A stretch of DNA of 64,000 bases from positions 25,955 through 89,954 of the forward strand of contig JAJCYT010000023.1 of NCBI GenBank assembly GCA_029262795.1, given 5' to 3'. The notes under the pieces were generated by a model. That model ran no database searches. It saw nothing but the letters and a program-made list of their open reading frames with translations, and was not told the DNA's origin. The stretch comes from Candidatus Fraserbacteria bacterium. GTDB lineage: Bacteria > Bipolaricaulota > Bipolaricaulia > RBG-16-55-9 > JAJCYT01. Position numbers and translations under genes: made by a program. This document shows positions 9,801 through 18,270 of the stretch, one piece after another (position 1 is the first letter of the stretch; each line of letters starts with the position of its first letter).

Positions 9801-10622
9801 TCACCCAACCCTGTGAATTTGGGCGAAAGTGCAACCATCACTGCAACCGTTCGCAACAATGGCACAGAAGAAGGCAGCCAAAAGATTTCCTTGAAAATTG
9901 GTGATGGCACGTTTATAGAGCAAAACACCGAAACCCGAACGCTCAACCCCGCCACCGAAGTTGAGTTGTCTTTTACCATAAGATTCCCACGTGGCGGCAG
10001 TTTTGAAATCACGCTAAGCACCGCCCAGGACACTCAAACACAAACCATCGAGGTATTGGGTGCCACAGGGGTCAGTATTGAATCCGTCTGTGATGCCAAC
10101 GATAACAGTCGCATTGATGATGATGAAATTATCACCTGTGTCGGTTACTGGGTGAGAAGCGAAATGGTGCCTGGAACAGGTCAGTTGATTTCTGATGAAA
10201 AGATTTCGTTCCTCATCGAATTGTGGGCCACCAATGGCGATATCTCCACGCTGTCCGTTGAAACCACTGATATCATTTTCAAAGGCATGACTAAAAACAC
10301 ACTAAAATTGGAAACGGTTTCTGTTGCAGAACTCTCTGTCAACGACAGCCAGGACTTATCTATTCAACCTTATCAAGCCAGGCCTGCTATGTTTAACCAA
10401 CTCCAAATTGAAATGAATACCAGCAGCGTATCTAACCACCGATATTGGCGTATTGGCCCTGCTGTGGATAGCAATCCTGAAATGTTTGATCAAGTGCAAA
10501 TTGAAATGGAAGGCGGCAGCAACACTTCCAACAATCAATGGTGGCGAAGTGGCGGGTGCTCAAGTTCGGAGCCTGAAATGATTGAAGGCTCACTCATTGA
10601 ACAAATAGGTTGTCCTGACTGA
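6888..10622 (+). CDS. Large secreted right-handed beta-helix protein with CARDB and dockerin-like module
   Basis: About 1,244 residues from TTG 6888, chosen because AAGG lies 7 nt upstream and the product then begins MKRFIF, a classical signal peptide ending near TEARE. Residues ~60-930 are parallel beta-helix repeats of the pattern D-I-x-N-I-x-I-x-x-N-x-I-x-x-N-G-x-G-I. A CARDB-type Ig domain follows (~962-1060; FEVSPNPVNLGESATI). Residues ~1066-1115 form a dockerin/EF-hand-like pair, DANDNSRIDDDE and GQLISDEKISFLIELW, also found in the protein at 29880. The tail has two degenerate repeats (MFNQLQIEM, MFDQVQIEM). Probable extracellular polysaccharide-binding or structural protein; enzymatic activity cannot be claimed. 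Confidence 0.75.
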   Translation: MKRFIFSTWMAVAVIGFCLLILNQVTEAREIRILPVANGISPLCVGANDSACDLVRGAAGFPLLTGPDAGVTPQPGDTLVLAPGIYFLQVKAGGPGPASDGTGPLVIPGTIGAGACAGAVNCFGSVMQGLEIRSRDGANVTVIDATALAGGLAPAVIIGANNVSFGGDSAGHGLTVQNSPRTGIHIGTPVAALNPYGIDLSPGTQGREDITIQNNFIQNNDPLLVLAISSGVHVDYFPPSVAKSVENLRIHNNIMRDNGLGILIGRPFGFPLGPGFGVTNLGGNSEDEGVFITNNTIDDNFSHGINFSNVGTQEQIVVQNNYIVRNGDDGISWTAVVTNIENILIKGNMIRENGHGFVLTPPFLIGCVPVCGGISFGNSGQIEDVKIVDNRDPDFEEGITGNAGPGIAFISVAAFPQLFFPGATGVQDIDGLVISNNVINANGNPAAVAFPAAGLDRFVPRVPFDGITFLNNGDVENLLMYGNNVRLNAGSGVTFGLPGNGAGLPGATYAGFALPGDFDNNVIEHNEFLNNGTGGTVPGGPFFPHGDGFAVFSQNDINDNLFDGNMSIENYNHGMFLSSTGNDITSIRFLSNYLNKNGLGNRGALAGFPPSDGLELSTFGDISDVIWDGGQASDNGGSGIHFDANNNTLSNGAYGFGGGVPPANAANVRITLADIDNILIQNAMFLRNGASAPTGSGNGILGISDKLSGWQTFNIEANRNDDHGQLLTTTDDMNDIQVSDSQFNRNDRNRDSVGSGLFFDTTEDMNNISVSNVIANENHTGIRFDVKGENGRSLSVKDSVANSNNESGIFADGSDDLSDVLLINNVLKYNNTGITLRSTDHGDRLLIDGNKIVGENGSGIGIQLQAIGVAVLNNSIRDNGVGIAAHRAQDSTINCNNISHNEDFGVDAQGLKPGEKLDVTGNWWGEASGPDAATNVNGLGDRVTAKVDFEPWQSEPCVETDVNFQITQFEVSPNPVNLGESATITATVRNNGTEEGSQKISLKIGDGTFIEQNTETRTLNPATEVELSFTIRFPRGGSFEITLSTAQDTQTQTIEVLGATGVSIESVCDANDNSRIDDDEIITCVGYWVRSEMVPGTGQLISDEKISFLIELWATNGDISTLSVETTDIIFKGMTKNTLKLETVSVAELSVNDSQDLSIQPYQARPAMFNQLQIEMNTSSVSNHRYWRIGPAVDSNPEMFDQVQIEMEGGSNTSNNQWWRSGGCSSSEPEMIEGSLIEQIGCPD

Positions 10623-10635
10623 GTAAGGTTGTCTA

Positions 10636-11586
10636 TCAACCAATCAGGCTGAGGCAAACTCGGTCATTGCCAATCCCACTGATGATGGTGCGTTCTTTGC
10701 CATTGCTCAATAGTTTTTGCGTCCAATCGACAGCCCCACCATCTGCGACATTGAGTCGTTCGCCATCGTCGTTGATGAGATCGATGTGAAAACACAAGTC
10801 ACGATAATAGCCTCGTCCTGTTTCACGTTCATCATTAAATTCACAGGTCACATTGTCGAATGAAGCTTGGATTGGTTTGAGCAGTTTTTCGTCGAGCAGT
10901 TCATGGCGGTCACGTTCATTAAAATCTGTGATGCGAACGATTAACGAAATATCCTTTTTTGAAAATGCGCTGAGTGTGTTCAAGTAAAACTGGATATGAA
11001 GTAACAGCGTTGAAAACTCAAATTGCAAATTTCCTTGATCTCGACCAGAACTGCACAAGCCGAACAAACCAAAGTGAGAGAAAGAATTTGGTCCCTCAAA
11101 CTTGATGGTGCGCAAAAGTCGATGACTGGTGGCAAGATGAACACTCTGGTTTGATTTGCTATCTTGCTTCAAAATTTCGCGTCGCCTTAAAGCACATTCG
11201 AGCGCGAGGACGTTGGTGGCATCCGAAACCACTTCTGTGTTTCGTGAGGTAGACACGGCCCAATCCTGATCCACCAAGGCAATGGCTGAGCTTGTGCCAA
11301 GCGGGCAGACAGGTGAGATTAAAAGCGCTTCAAATTCATTGGGAAGGTTTGCGAATGCAAAGCGTTCCCACTCAAGCATCTTCAATGGGTCAACTGTGGC
11401 TGTCTGAACAAAGCGATTGTTTTCATAAGCTGCCAGCAGTTGCGCGGGCTGAAGCTGACTTGCCCGTTGGTTGTACACTTCCAGCATCAATGATTGTAAA
11501 TCGCTTGGATTCAAACGTTCTGCCAGAATGCTTGCCAATCCGTCCACACCAACTTCGCGTTCGATGCGCTCAATCAGTTTGTTCAT
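10636..11586 (-). CDS. Conserved hypothetical protein, class II aminoacyl-tRNA synthetase-like C-terminus
   Basis: 316 residues, ATG with GGAGG upstream. I do not recognise a named family. The C-terminal LNVADGGAVDWTQKLL followed by ISGIGNDR resembles the G-G-x-x-D ... G-[IL]-G-x-[ED]-R arrangement of HisRS/HisZ motif 3, and VHLATSHRLLRTIKF ... SHFGLFGLCSSGRD could correspond to motif 2. This would make it a HisZ-like paralogue without tRNA charging, but the match is by eye only. It stands between the beta-helix gene (convergent, 13 bp away) and the pnp operon. Confidence 0.55.
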   Translation of the reverse strand: MNKLIERIEREVGVDGLASILAERLNPSDLQSLMLEVYNQRASQLQPAQLLAAYENNRFVQTATVDPLKMLEWERFAFANLPNEFEALLISPVCPLGTSSAIALVDQDWAVSTSRNTEVVSDATNVLALECALRRREILKQDSKSNQSVHLATSHRLLRTIKFEGPNSFSHFGLFGLCSSGRDQGNLQFEFSTLLLHIQFYLNTLSAFSKKDISLIVRITDFNERDRHELLDEKLLKPIQASFDNVTCEFNDERETGRGYYRDLCFHIDLINDDGERLNVADGGAVDWTQKLLSNGKERTIISGIGNDRVCLSLIG

Positions 11587-11681
11587 TGGCCCTCCTTTGT
11601 TCTAAATAAGAGAGATTTGTTTATTCCCAACCCAATCCATAAGAGGAGAGGGAGCATGAACAATAGTGTTCTCGATTTCAT

Positions 11682-11766
11682 TTAGAATCAAGTAACGTCA
11701 TGAAGAATGAACTGACACAAGTCTGATCGTAGCCCCCTTTATGCAAAGGGGGTTGGGGGATTAGAG
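11682..11766 (+). repeat. Dispersed intergenic palindromic repeat, short-loop variant
   Basis: Left part AGAATC...AGAATGA, then CTGATCGTAGCCCCCTTT, loop ATGC, AAAGGGGGTTGGGGGATTAG. Nearly identical in its core to the inverted copy at 63783-63867. Confidence 0.75.
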
Positions 11767-11792
11767 CATTTGGCCCATTTAAAATATTCCTA

Positions 11793-11828
11793 AATAAAAA
11801 AGGGCACACAATAAATTGTGTGCCCTCG
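11793..11828 (-). terminator. Intrinsic terminator of the mtaD-rpsO-pnp operon
   Basis: Stem AGGGCACACAA / TTGTGTGCCCT around TAAA, followed on the minus strand by TTTTTTATTTAGG, about 30 bp downstream of the pnp stop. Confidence 0.85.
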
Positions 11829-11857
11829 CTTAAATCAAACTTTAATGAGAAAACTTT

Positions 11858-14236
11858 TTATGCGTCTTCTTTGCTGATCAGTTTGAATGAAAAGCGATCG
11901 TTTTCAATCTTGATCAGTTCAACTTTTACCGTATCGCCTTCGTTGACCACATCGGTCACATCTTTGACATAATCGTCAGACAATGCCGAGATGTGAACCA
12001 AACCTTCCAGACCGTTGTCGGTCGCCACGAAGCAACCATACTCTTTGATGGTTTTCACTTCGGCGGTAAAGGTGTCGCCAATCTCAACTTTAGGCGGTGC
12101 CGGTCTTGGTGCAGGTGGCGCCGAGGAACCGGCTGGTTCTGAACCATCCAACACACGGCGCAAGTTCACGCGGCCCATGTCGTCAACTTCGGCAACTTCG
12201 ATTTCAAACTCATCGCCCATGCTGACCACATCTTTGGGGTCTTTGATATAACCTTCAGCCAAATCGCCCACACGAATCAAGCCTTTGCTGCCGCCTTTAA
12301 ACTCGACAAACACGCCGTATTTTTCCATGCGGACCACTTTGCCTGTATAGCGGTTGCCAACTTTGGCTTCTTCGGTCATTTCTTCGATCATGCGTTTGGC
12401 CATGGCAATGCCTTCGGCTTTTACGCCAGCGATCTTGACCAAGCCATCTTCGGCAATGTCAATTTCAGATTCAGTCTCAGCCTGCATGGCGCGAATGTTT
12501 TTACCACCAGGGCCAATCACCAAGCCAATCTTTTCAGGGTCAATCTGAACCATTTCAATGCGTGGTGCAAATTTCGAAAGCTCTTCACGTGGCGTGGAAA
12601 TGGTGCCTTCCATCGCATCGAGAATTTGGAGTCGTGCCACTTTGGCCTGCTCCATGGCTTCGCGCATCAGTTCAGGTGAAACCCCTGTCATTTTGACATC
12701 CAGCTGAAATGCAGTCACGCCATCGCGGGTGCCTGCCACTTTAAAGTCCATGTCACCACAATGGTCTTCGTAGCCGGAAATATCCGTTAAAATAACGTAA
12801 TCATCGCCTTCTTCAATCAGCCCCATGGCAATGCCTGCCACCGGCTTTTTGATCGGCACACCAGCATCCATCATGGCCAGAACGCCACTACACACCGTGG
12901 CCATGGAACTAGACCCGTTGGATTCCAGAATTTCCGACACCAGGCGAATGCTGTATGGAAAATCTTCTTCTTCAGGAAGCACTGCTTTAATGGCATTGGA
13001 AGCCAGATTGCCGTGGCCGATTTCGCGTCGTTTGGGCGATCCCACACGACCTGTTTCCCCCACACTGTACGGAGGGAAATTGTAGTGCAGCATAAAGCGT
13101 CTGCGGCCATCGTCCAGCATGGAATCAATAATCTGCTCATCCTGGCGTGTGGTCCCCAATGTGCAGGTGCCCAGGCTCTGGGTTTCACCGCGCAGGAACA
13201 GGGAAGAACCATGCGTGCGGGGCAGCAAGCCCACATCACAGCTCAATTCGCGTAAGGTGTCAGGCGCACGGCCATCGAAGCGCACCTTGGAGGCCACGGT
13301 GCTGGTGCGCACAAAGGTTTCTTCCTGATGTTTGAATCGACTTTTGGCTTTCTTTTCAAGGTCAGTCAGTTCATCTTCGGACAAACCTGAACCGTTGGCT
13401 TCGAGGTAGGCAGCCACCACGTCATCGCGGATGTCGCTGACAAAAGCACCACGAACAAATTTGGTCATGGGCTGGCGCATGCCTTCCAGTTGATTGCCGA
13501 TCAAACCTTTGAGTGCGGCATCCATCTCAGAAAAATCTTCGGCTTCAGCCACTTCAAGCTTTTCAATCGTTAATTGAGACAACAATTCTTCCTGAAGCGC
13601 GACCAGTTTCTTAATTTCTTCGTGGGCCATGCTGATGCATTCGACCACTTTGTCTTCAGAAATTTCGTTCATCTGGCCTTCCACCATGGTCACTGCGTGC
13701 TTGGTGCCTGCAATGATGACATCCATTTCGGAAGCTTCGCGTTGCTCGAAATTGGGATGGGCAATCAGCTCGCCATCCACCATGCCCATTTTGACACCCG
13801 CAATGGGTCCCATAAACGGCGCTTTGGACAGCATCAATGCAGTCGATGTGCCCAACATGGCGGCAATTTCAGGCGATTCGTCACGGGTGACAGACAGGAT
13901 GGTACAAATAACTTGCACTTGTTCGCGGTAGGTTTCGGGGAACAAGGGGCGAACAGGGCGGTCAATCATGCGACAGGCCAAAATAGCCTGCTCAGAAGGA
14001 CGGCCTTCGCGTTTAAAAAAGCCGCCAGGAATTTTCCCGCCGGCATAAAATCTTTCTTCGTATTCCACACTCAACGGAAAAAAGCTCATATTTTCCGCAC
14101 TTGCGCGTGAAACTGTCACCAAAACGCGGGTGTCGCCACAATGCACCAAAACGGAGCCATCTGCCTGCGTGGCCATGCCGTTGTTTTCAAGCTTGAACAG
14201 GCCATTATCAGCACTATAAATTGTACGATTGGACAT
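11858..14236 (-). CDS. pnp: Polynucleotide phosphorylase with two S1 domains
   Basis: 792 residues, versus about 700-710 for typical PNPase. Two RNase PH-like halves are visible; the second has GRVGSPKRREIGHG and GDMDFKVAGTRDG, with the aspartates of the phosphorolytic site. A KH domain (~555-615, VIGPGGKNIRAM) and an S1 domain (~622-690) follow. After an Ala/Pro-rich linker there is a second S1 domain (~715-790; VEIGDTFTAEVKTIKEYGCF). The enzyme degrades RNA 3' to 5' with phosphate and can work with RNase E or helicase. It is downstream of rpsO, the usual order, and ends at a strong terminator. The extra S1 domain is the unusual point. Confidence 0.97.
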   Translation of the reverse strand: MSNRTIYSADNGLFKLENNGMATQADGSVLVHCGDTRVLVTVSRASAENMSFFPLSVEYEERFYAGGKIPGGFFKREGRPSEQAILACRMIDRPVRPLFPETYREQVQVICTILSVTRDESPEIAAMLGTSTALMLSKAPFMGPIAGVKMGMVDGELIAHPNFEQREASEMDVIIAGTKHAVTMVEGQMNEISEDKVVECISMAHEEIKKLVALQEELLSQLTIEKLEVAEAEDFSEMDAALKGLIGNQLEGMRQPMTKFVRGAFVSDIRDDVVAAYLEANGSGLSEDELTDLEKKAKSRFKHQEETFVRTSTVASKVRFDGRAPDTLRELSCDVGLLPRTHGSSLFLRGETQSLGTCTLGTTRQDEQIIDSMLDDGRRRFMLHYNFPPYSVGETGRVGSPKRREIGHGNLASNAIKAVLPEEEDFPYSIRLVSEILESNGSSSMATVCSGVLAMMDAGVPIKKPVAGIAMGLIEEGDDYVILTDISGYEDHCGDMDFKVAGTRDGVTAFQLDVKMTGVSPELMREAMEQAKVARLQILDAMEGTISTPREELSKFAPRIEMVQIDPEKIGLVIGPGGKNIRAMQAETESEIDIAEDGLVKIAGVKAEGIAMAKRMIEEMTEEAKVGNRYTGKVVRMEKYGVFVEFKGGSKGLIRVGDLAEGYIKDPKDVVSMGDEFEIEVAEVDDMGRVNLRRVLDGSEPAGSSAPPAPRPAPPKVEIGDTFTAEVKTIKEYGCFVATDNGLEGLVHISALSDDYVKDVTDVVNEGDTVKVELIKIENDRFSFKLISKEDA

Positions 14237-14336
14237 AAATTTTTAACCCCTCACAAAACATTTACCATTCGATGGATACAATATTTTCTTTTCACTATTC
14301 TTTCGATCACAAGTGGACATAAATAAAATGTTCAGA

Positions 14337-14606
14337 TTAGCCACGAATTTCCAGGCTTTCAATCAATTCGCGGTATTTGGCCAAATCTTCGCGTTGAAGA
14401 TAGCGCATCAAGCGTCGGCGTCGGCCCACCAATTTCATCAGTCCACGGTTGCTGTGAAAGTCGTGTTTGTGTTCTTTCATGTGTTCAGTCAGGTCACGGA
14501 TGCGTTGGGTTAACAACGCGATCTGAACTTCAGCGGAACCGTTGTCAGTATCGCTTTTCTTGTACTGACTGATGATGTCATTTTTAACACTCATGCTTAA
14601 AGGCAT
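14337..14606 (-). CDS. rpsO: 30S ribosomal protein S15
   Basis: 89 residues, the normal length. It shows the S15 pattern DTGSAEVQIALLTQRI, LTEHMKEHKHDFHS and GLMKLVGRRRRLMRYL. S15 binds 16S rRNA early in assembly of the small-subunit platform. The ATG directly follows the TAA of mtaD, and AGGAGG lies inside the end of mtaD at good spacing, indicating translational coupling. A 100-bp gap separates it from pnp, where S15 or PNPase autoregulation often occurs; I see no strong hairpin there. Confidence 0.98.
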   Translation of the reverse strand: MPLSMSVKNDIISQYKKSDTDNGSAEVQIALLTQRIRDLTEHMKEHKHDFHSNRGLMKLVGRRRRLMRYLQREDLAKYRELIESLEIRG

Positions 14607-15890
14607 TTAAGACCTCCTATAGTCTTGTGCAATTTCGTTAATTTTTGTTCTAATTTCTTGCTCATCCAAAGTTAATAATTTCCGGTCTTTCATCAGAACC
14701 TGACCATTCACGATGGTGGTTCGCACATCGGCTGCTTGCGCCGAGTATACCAAAGCGGACAAAGGTTGATAAACAGGCTCCAAATGCGCCGCTTCCAAGT
14801 CCACCAAAATCACATCCGCCAACGCGCCTTCTTGAAGCACCCCACCCTCATCCACGCCAATGGCCTGATACCCACCTGCCGTGCCAACATCAAACGCCTG
14901 TTTGGCAGGTACAGCCAATGGGTCTTCGTGCGTGCCTTTGTGAATCATGGCCGCCATGTGCAGTTCTTCAAACATGTTCAGATTGTTATTAGATGCCGTG
15001 CCGTCTGTACCAAGCCCCACGGTAACGCCTGCTTCCAGCATTTCGGGAAGTGGCGCAATGCCTGAGCCCAGCTTTAAGTTGCTGCCAGGATTGTGCGACA
15101 CACGCACGTTCTTTTCAGCCAGAATCGAAATATCTTCTTCGTTGACGTGGACACAATGCGCCGTCAGCGTTGGCACCTCAAACACGCCCAAATCGTTTAG
15201 GTAAACCACCGGGCTTTTGCCGGAATCCTTGATGCACACATCCACTTCTTTGCGCGTTTCAGACAAATGGGTGTTGAGCAACAATCCGCGCTCTTTGGCA
15301 ATATCGATAGAGCGTTCCCACACAGGATCACAGCATGTGTATTGCGCGTGTGGGGCAATCGCGGTTTGAATTCGGCCATCGGCTTTGCCATGCCAGTTTT
15401 CGATGAGTTCCATGGAGATAGCGAACTCTTTTTCCATTTTCTCGTTGGGTTCAAAGGCAATCATGCCATAGGTGAGCAAAGCACGTAGGCCGGATTTTTC
15501 AACCGCTTTGCCAACCTGATCCATGTGAATGTACATGTCACAAAAAGCGGTGACGCCACCTCGAATACACTCCACCGCGCCCCATAACGAAGCCCAGTAA
15601 ATTTGTTCCGGTGTCAGCTTGGCTTCGGCAGGCCAGATCATTTCCTCAAGCCAGGGTTGTAAAGCCATATCATCGGCATAACCTCGAAACAACACCATCG
15701 CCAAGTGCGTGTGTGCGTTGACCAAGCCAGGCATGATAAGTTGACCGCGCGCATCGATCACGGTGTCGAAACCACTGGGATCGATGTCCGTACCGATTTG
15801 AGTAATTCGTGAACCTTCAATCGCCACAGATGTGTTCGGCGAAGACCCACTGGGCAGCAACGCTGTCCCGTTTTGAATCAATATGCTCAT
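14607..15890 (-). CDS. mtaD: 5-methylthioadenosine/S-adenosylhomocysteine deaminase (amidohydrolase)
   Basis: About 427 residues of the metal-dependent amidohydrolase superfamily. Metal ligands are visible as NAHTHLAM near residue 60, then NTHLSET, LTAHCVHV and GTDGTAS, and the substrate-side motif HAQYTC fits the MtaD/SAH deaminase group. The enzyme deaminates SAH or MTA to the inosine form. ATG 15890 is preferred to an in-frame TTG 30 bases upstream because the protein then begins MSILIQNG, the normal start of the composite domain; no clear Shine-Dalgarno precedes either. It is the first gene of the mtaD-rpsO-pnp unit. Guanine or other aminohydrolase activity cannot be excluded. Confidence 0.85.
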   Translation of the reverse strand: MSILIQNGTALLPSGSSPNTSVAIEGSRITQIGTDIDPSGFDTVIDARGQLIMPGLVNAHTHLAMVLFRGYADDMALQPWLEEMIWPAEAKLTPEQIYWASLWGAVECIRGGVTAFCDMYIHMDQVGKAVEKSGLRALLTYGMIAFEPNEKMEKEFAISMELIENWHGKADGRIQTAIAPHAQYTCCDPVWERSIDIAKERGLLLNTHLSETRKEVDVCIKDSGKSPVVYLNDLGVFEVPTLTAHCVHVNEEDISILAEKNVRVSHNPGSNLKLGSGIAPLPEMLEAGVTVGLGTDGTASNNNLNMFEELHMAAMIHKGTHEDPLAVPAKQAFDVGTAGGYQAIGVDEGGVLQEGALADVILVDLEAAHLEPVYQPLSALVYSAQAADVRTTIVNGQVLMKDRKLLTLDEQEIRTKINEIAQDYRRS

Positions 15891-16140
15891 TAAAAAATTT
15901 TGAATGATGCGGAGAGGCAATTTGGATGGATTTGTCGATCCCTGAACTTACCTTAACGAGGGGCAACCACATCTCCCCGAATTTCATTCTCTTTCTTTAT
16001 TTAATTGAGGCAAATTATAAAGACTCGATGGGCATAAAGCAAGACCCAAAGACGCTTCTATTTTGTGCTGAATGTGATGTATAATACATCCATCAAATTT
16101 CATGGGTGAGAGGTCTCCCGTACAACTTCAGGAGGGTTTT

Positions 16141-16797
16141 ATGAGTTTAGGAAAAGCGTGTGTGGCAGAGTTTATTGGAACATTTGCACTGGTATTTTTA
16201 GGGTCAGCCGCAGTGGTGGCTGCAGGCAACGCAGGGACGGGGCCAATCATCCCCGCCTTCGCGCACGGCCTCGCCATTGTGTTTGCGGCCTATGCCTTGG
16301 GGCATTGGAGTGGCGCGCATTTGAATCCGGCTGTGACCATCAGCATTTTGATTGTTGGTGCAATTGATATTGGCAAAGCCGCCGCTTATATCGTGACTCA
16401 AATTGTGGCCGCCATTGCTGCTGCTGCCATTCTTAACATCATTCTCACAGGCCAGGCCGCCAACTTTGGGGCATTCAGTTTTGACACAAACAGTGTGTCC
16501 GTCACCGGTGCCTTTTTATTAGAAGCCATTTTCGCCTTCTTCCTCGCCACCGTGGTGTTGCAAGCGGCTGTGGCTGGCAAAGCGGGCAACTTTGCAGGGC
16601 TGGCCATCGGCCTTACATTGACAGCGTGCATCCTCGCAGGTGGTGCCATCACGGGTGGCTCGGTGAATCCAGCGCGCACCTTGGGTCCAGCCATCATTGC
16701 AGGCCAATTGGGACAAGTCTGGGTATATGTGGTCGCAACCATCACAGGTGGTGCTTGGGCCGGTGTGGTTTCTCGTTTTGTTTTAGCCAACAAGTAA
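16141..16797 (+). CDS. Aquaporin (MIP family water/solute channel)
   Basis: 218 residues with six transmembrane segments and both NPA boxes: SGAHLNPAVTI and GGSVNPARTLGPA. ATG 16141 has AGGAGG eight bases upstream; an ATG 39 nt earlier lacks one. In an alignment by eye the helix-5 selectivity position, His in AqpZ, is Ile, while a His appears in helix 2 (AFAHGLA), which recalls plant tonoplast intrinsic proteins and archaeal AqpM more than AqpZ. The conserved Arg after the second NPA is present. Water is the likely substrate; ammonia or other small neutral solutes are possible. A TATAAT is at 16080-16085. The DUF4870-like gene follows 49 bp later. Confidence 0.9.
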   Translation: MSLGKACVAEFIGTFALVFLGSAAVVAAGNAGTGPIIPAFAHGLAIVFAAYALGHWSGAHLNPAVTISILIVGAIDIGKAAAYIVTQIVAAIAAAAILNIILTGQAANFGAFSFDTNSVSVTGAFLLEAIFAFFLATVVLQAAVAGKAGNFAGLAIGLTLTACILAGGAITGGSVNPARTLGPAIIAGQLGQVWVYVVATITGGAWAGVVSRFVLANK

Positions 16798-16846
16798 GCG
16801 AAACTTACATCAAACTTTGAAATCATGAAGATCAGAGGAGGCTTAA

Positions 16847-17191
16847 ATGGGTGCAACAAAACAGGGCGATTCGAACATGGCCAATATCATTTATATTTTG
16901 TATTTGGTGGGCCTGGCAGTTGGCATCACTGAACTGGTGGGTGTCATTCTTGCGTACATCAATCGTAAAGACGCGGAAGGCTGGATGGAGACCCATTACA
17001 CATTCCAAATCCGCACATTCTGGATCGGCCTATTGATGGTCATTGTTGGCGTTATTCTTTCCTTTGTCATTGTTGGGTTTGCACTGCTTGTGTTTTATTA
17101 TGTTTGGCTGATTATGCGCTGTGTCAAAGGCATGCAATACCTCAACAATCAACAACCACATCCCAACCCCGACACTTGGATGTTTAATTAA
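16847..17191 (+). CDS. DUF4870-like membrane protein
   Basis: 114 residues, ATG preceded by AGAGGAGG. Hydrophobic segments cover ~12-38 and ~55-88. The pattern with N-R-K-D-A, W-x-x-THYTFQIRTFWIG and WLIMRCVKGMQYL is characteristic of small DUF4870-type membrane proteins widespread in proteobacteria. Function unknown. It lies between the aquaporin and the molybdopterin-domain fusion gene, five bases from the latter, so the three may form an operon. Confidence 0.75.
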   Translation: MGATKQGDSNMANIIYILYLVGLAVGITELVGVILAYINRKDAEGWMETHYTFQIRTFWIGLLMVIVGVILSFVIVGFALLVFYYVWLIMRCVKGMQYLNNQQPHPNPDTWMFN

Positions 17192-17196
17192 CAGTC

Positions 17197-18225
17197 ATGA
17201 GCAAACCACTGCCTCCAAATCAGCAATTGGCCGCGGCTGACAAGTGGCCGTTGGTCGGGGAAAAAGCCTCAGACCCATCTCGAATGGATGAACCTTGGCA
17301 TGTGTCGATTGGTGGTTTGGTGGCCCAACCTAAAGAATGGTCGCTCGAAGATCTTGAAAAACTGCCTCAGGAGCAGCGTGTGATTGACATCCATTGCGTC
17401 ACACGCTGGTCTAAACCTGGGGCCACGTTCACAGGGTTTTCTTTAAAAACTCTGTTGGATCAGTGCCAACCTTTGCCTGAAGCCAGGTTTTTGTCGTTCA
17501 TTGCCCGAAGCGATCAAGGCCATAACACATCACTGCCATTGGATGAAGCGCTTGAGTTGGATGTATTCATTGCTCTGAACTATGAAGGCCAGCCACTTCA
17601 ACCGGAACATGGTGGCCCGATTCGAACTGTGGTTCCGAAAAAGTATTTTTACAAAAGTTTGAAATGGCTGGAGAAAATCGAGCTTTTGGCAGATGATCAC
17701 CTGGGCACTTGGGAAAAGGATTCGGGCTACCACAACGTTGCTGATCCCTGGAAAGAGCAGCGTTACATCATTCCCAACATCCAAAAAAGCGAACAACTCA
17801 AATTGATTGGACAACGAAATTTTGAAGGTCTGGATTTGCTTGGCATTGATGCCAAGGGTAGAGATTTACCAGAACTCAATGCAAAAACGGCATTGCTTCG
17901 AGATTCACATTTTGAAAATACGAATCTTGAAAATGCCTGTTTCGACAAAGCAAATTTATCCAACGCGCATCTGGATCATGCGAACTTGAAGAATGCCACA
18001 TTTCTTGATGCTGATTGCGAAGGCGCAGATTTTCGCGGGGCTGATTTGAGTGGCACAGACTTTACGGGCGCATCACTTTTTGGTGCAACATTTACGCCAG
18101 AAAATGCTGAGGATAAAAATCAGCAATCGGCCATCATCGACACAAACACCAAATTCACAGATAAAAAGCTCAAAGATTTAACACCTATTCAGTACGACTA
18201 TGTCAAACAACAACTTGGAGTGTAA
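17197..18225 (+). CDS. Molybdopterin-binding oxidoreductase domain fused to pentapeptide repeats
   Basis: 342 residues. Residues ~25-185 match the oxidoreductase molybdopterin-binding (sulfite oxidase/YedY-like) fold: DIHCVTRW contains the cysteine that ligates molybdenum in this family, and HGGPIRTVVPKKYFYKSLKWLEKIEL is its typical closing motif. There is no Tat signal, so the protein should be cytoplasmic. Residues ~205-305 are pentapeptide repeats (A/N-x-L/F), for example NTNLENACFDKANLSNAHLDHANL written as consecutive five-residue units, forming a right-handed quadrilateral helix. The substrate is unknown; the repeat tail may be a protein-contact surface. The fusion is unusual in my knowledge. 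Confidence 0.82.
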   Translation: MSKPLPPNQQLAAADKWPLVGEKASDPSRMDEPWHVSIGGLVAQPKEWSLEDLEKLPQEQRVIDIHCVTRWSKPGATFTGFSLKTLLDQCQPLPEARFLSFIARSDQGHNTSLPLDEALELDVFIALNYEGQPLQPEHGGPIRTVVPKKYFYKSLKWLEKIELLADDHLGTWEKDSGYHNVADPWKEQRYIIPNIQKSEQLKLIGQRNFEGLDLLGIDAKGRDLPELNAKTALLRDSHFENTNLENACFDKANLSNAHLDHANLKNATFLDADCEGADFRGADLSGTDFTGASLFGATFTPENAEDKNQQSAIIDTNTKFTDKKLKDLTPIQYDYVKQQLGV

Positions 18226-18270
18226 CCTCCCAAAAACAAAATGGGAACCAGAAAAACAGACCAACTGAAG

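Noticed and set aside
13574..14110. 178-codon plus-strand open frame
   Set aside because: Antisense to pnp, His/Phe-rich shadow.
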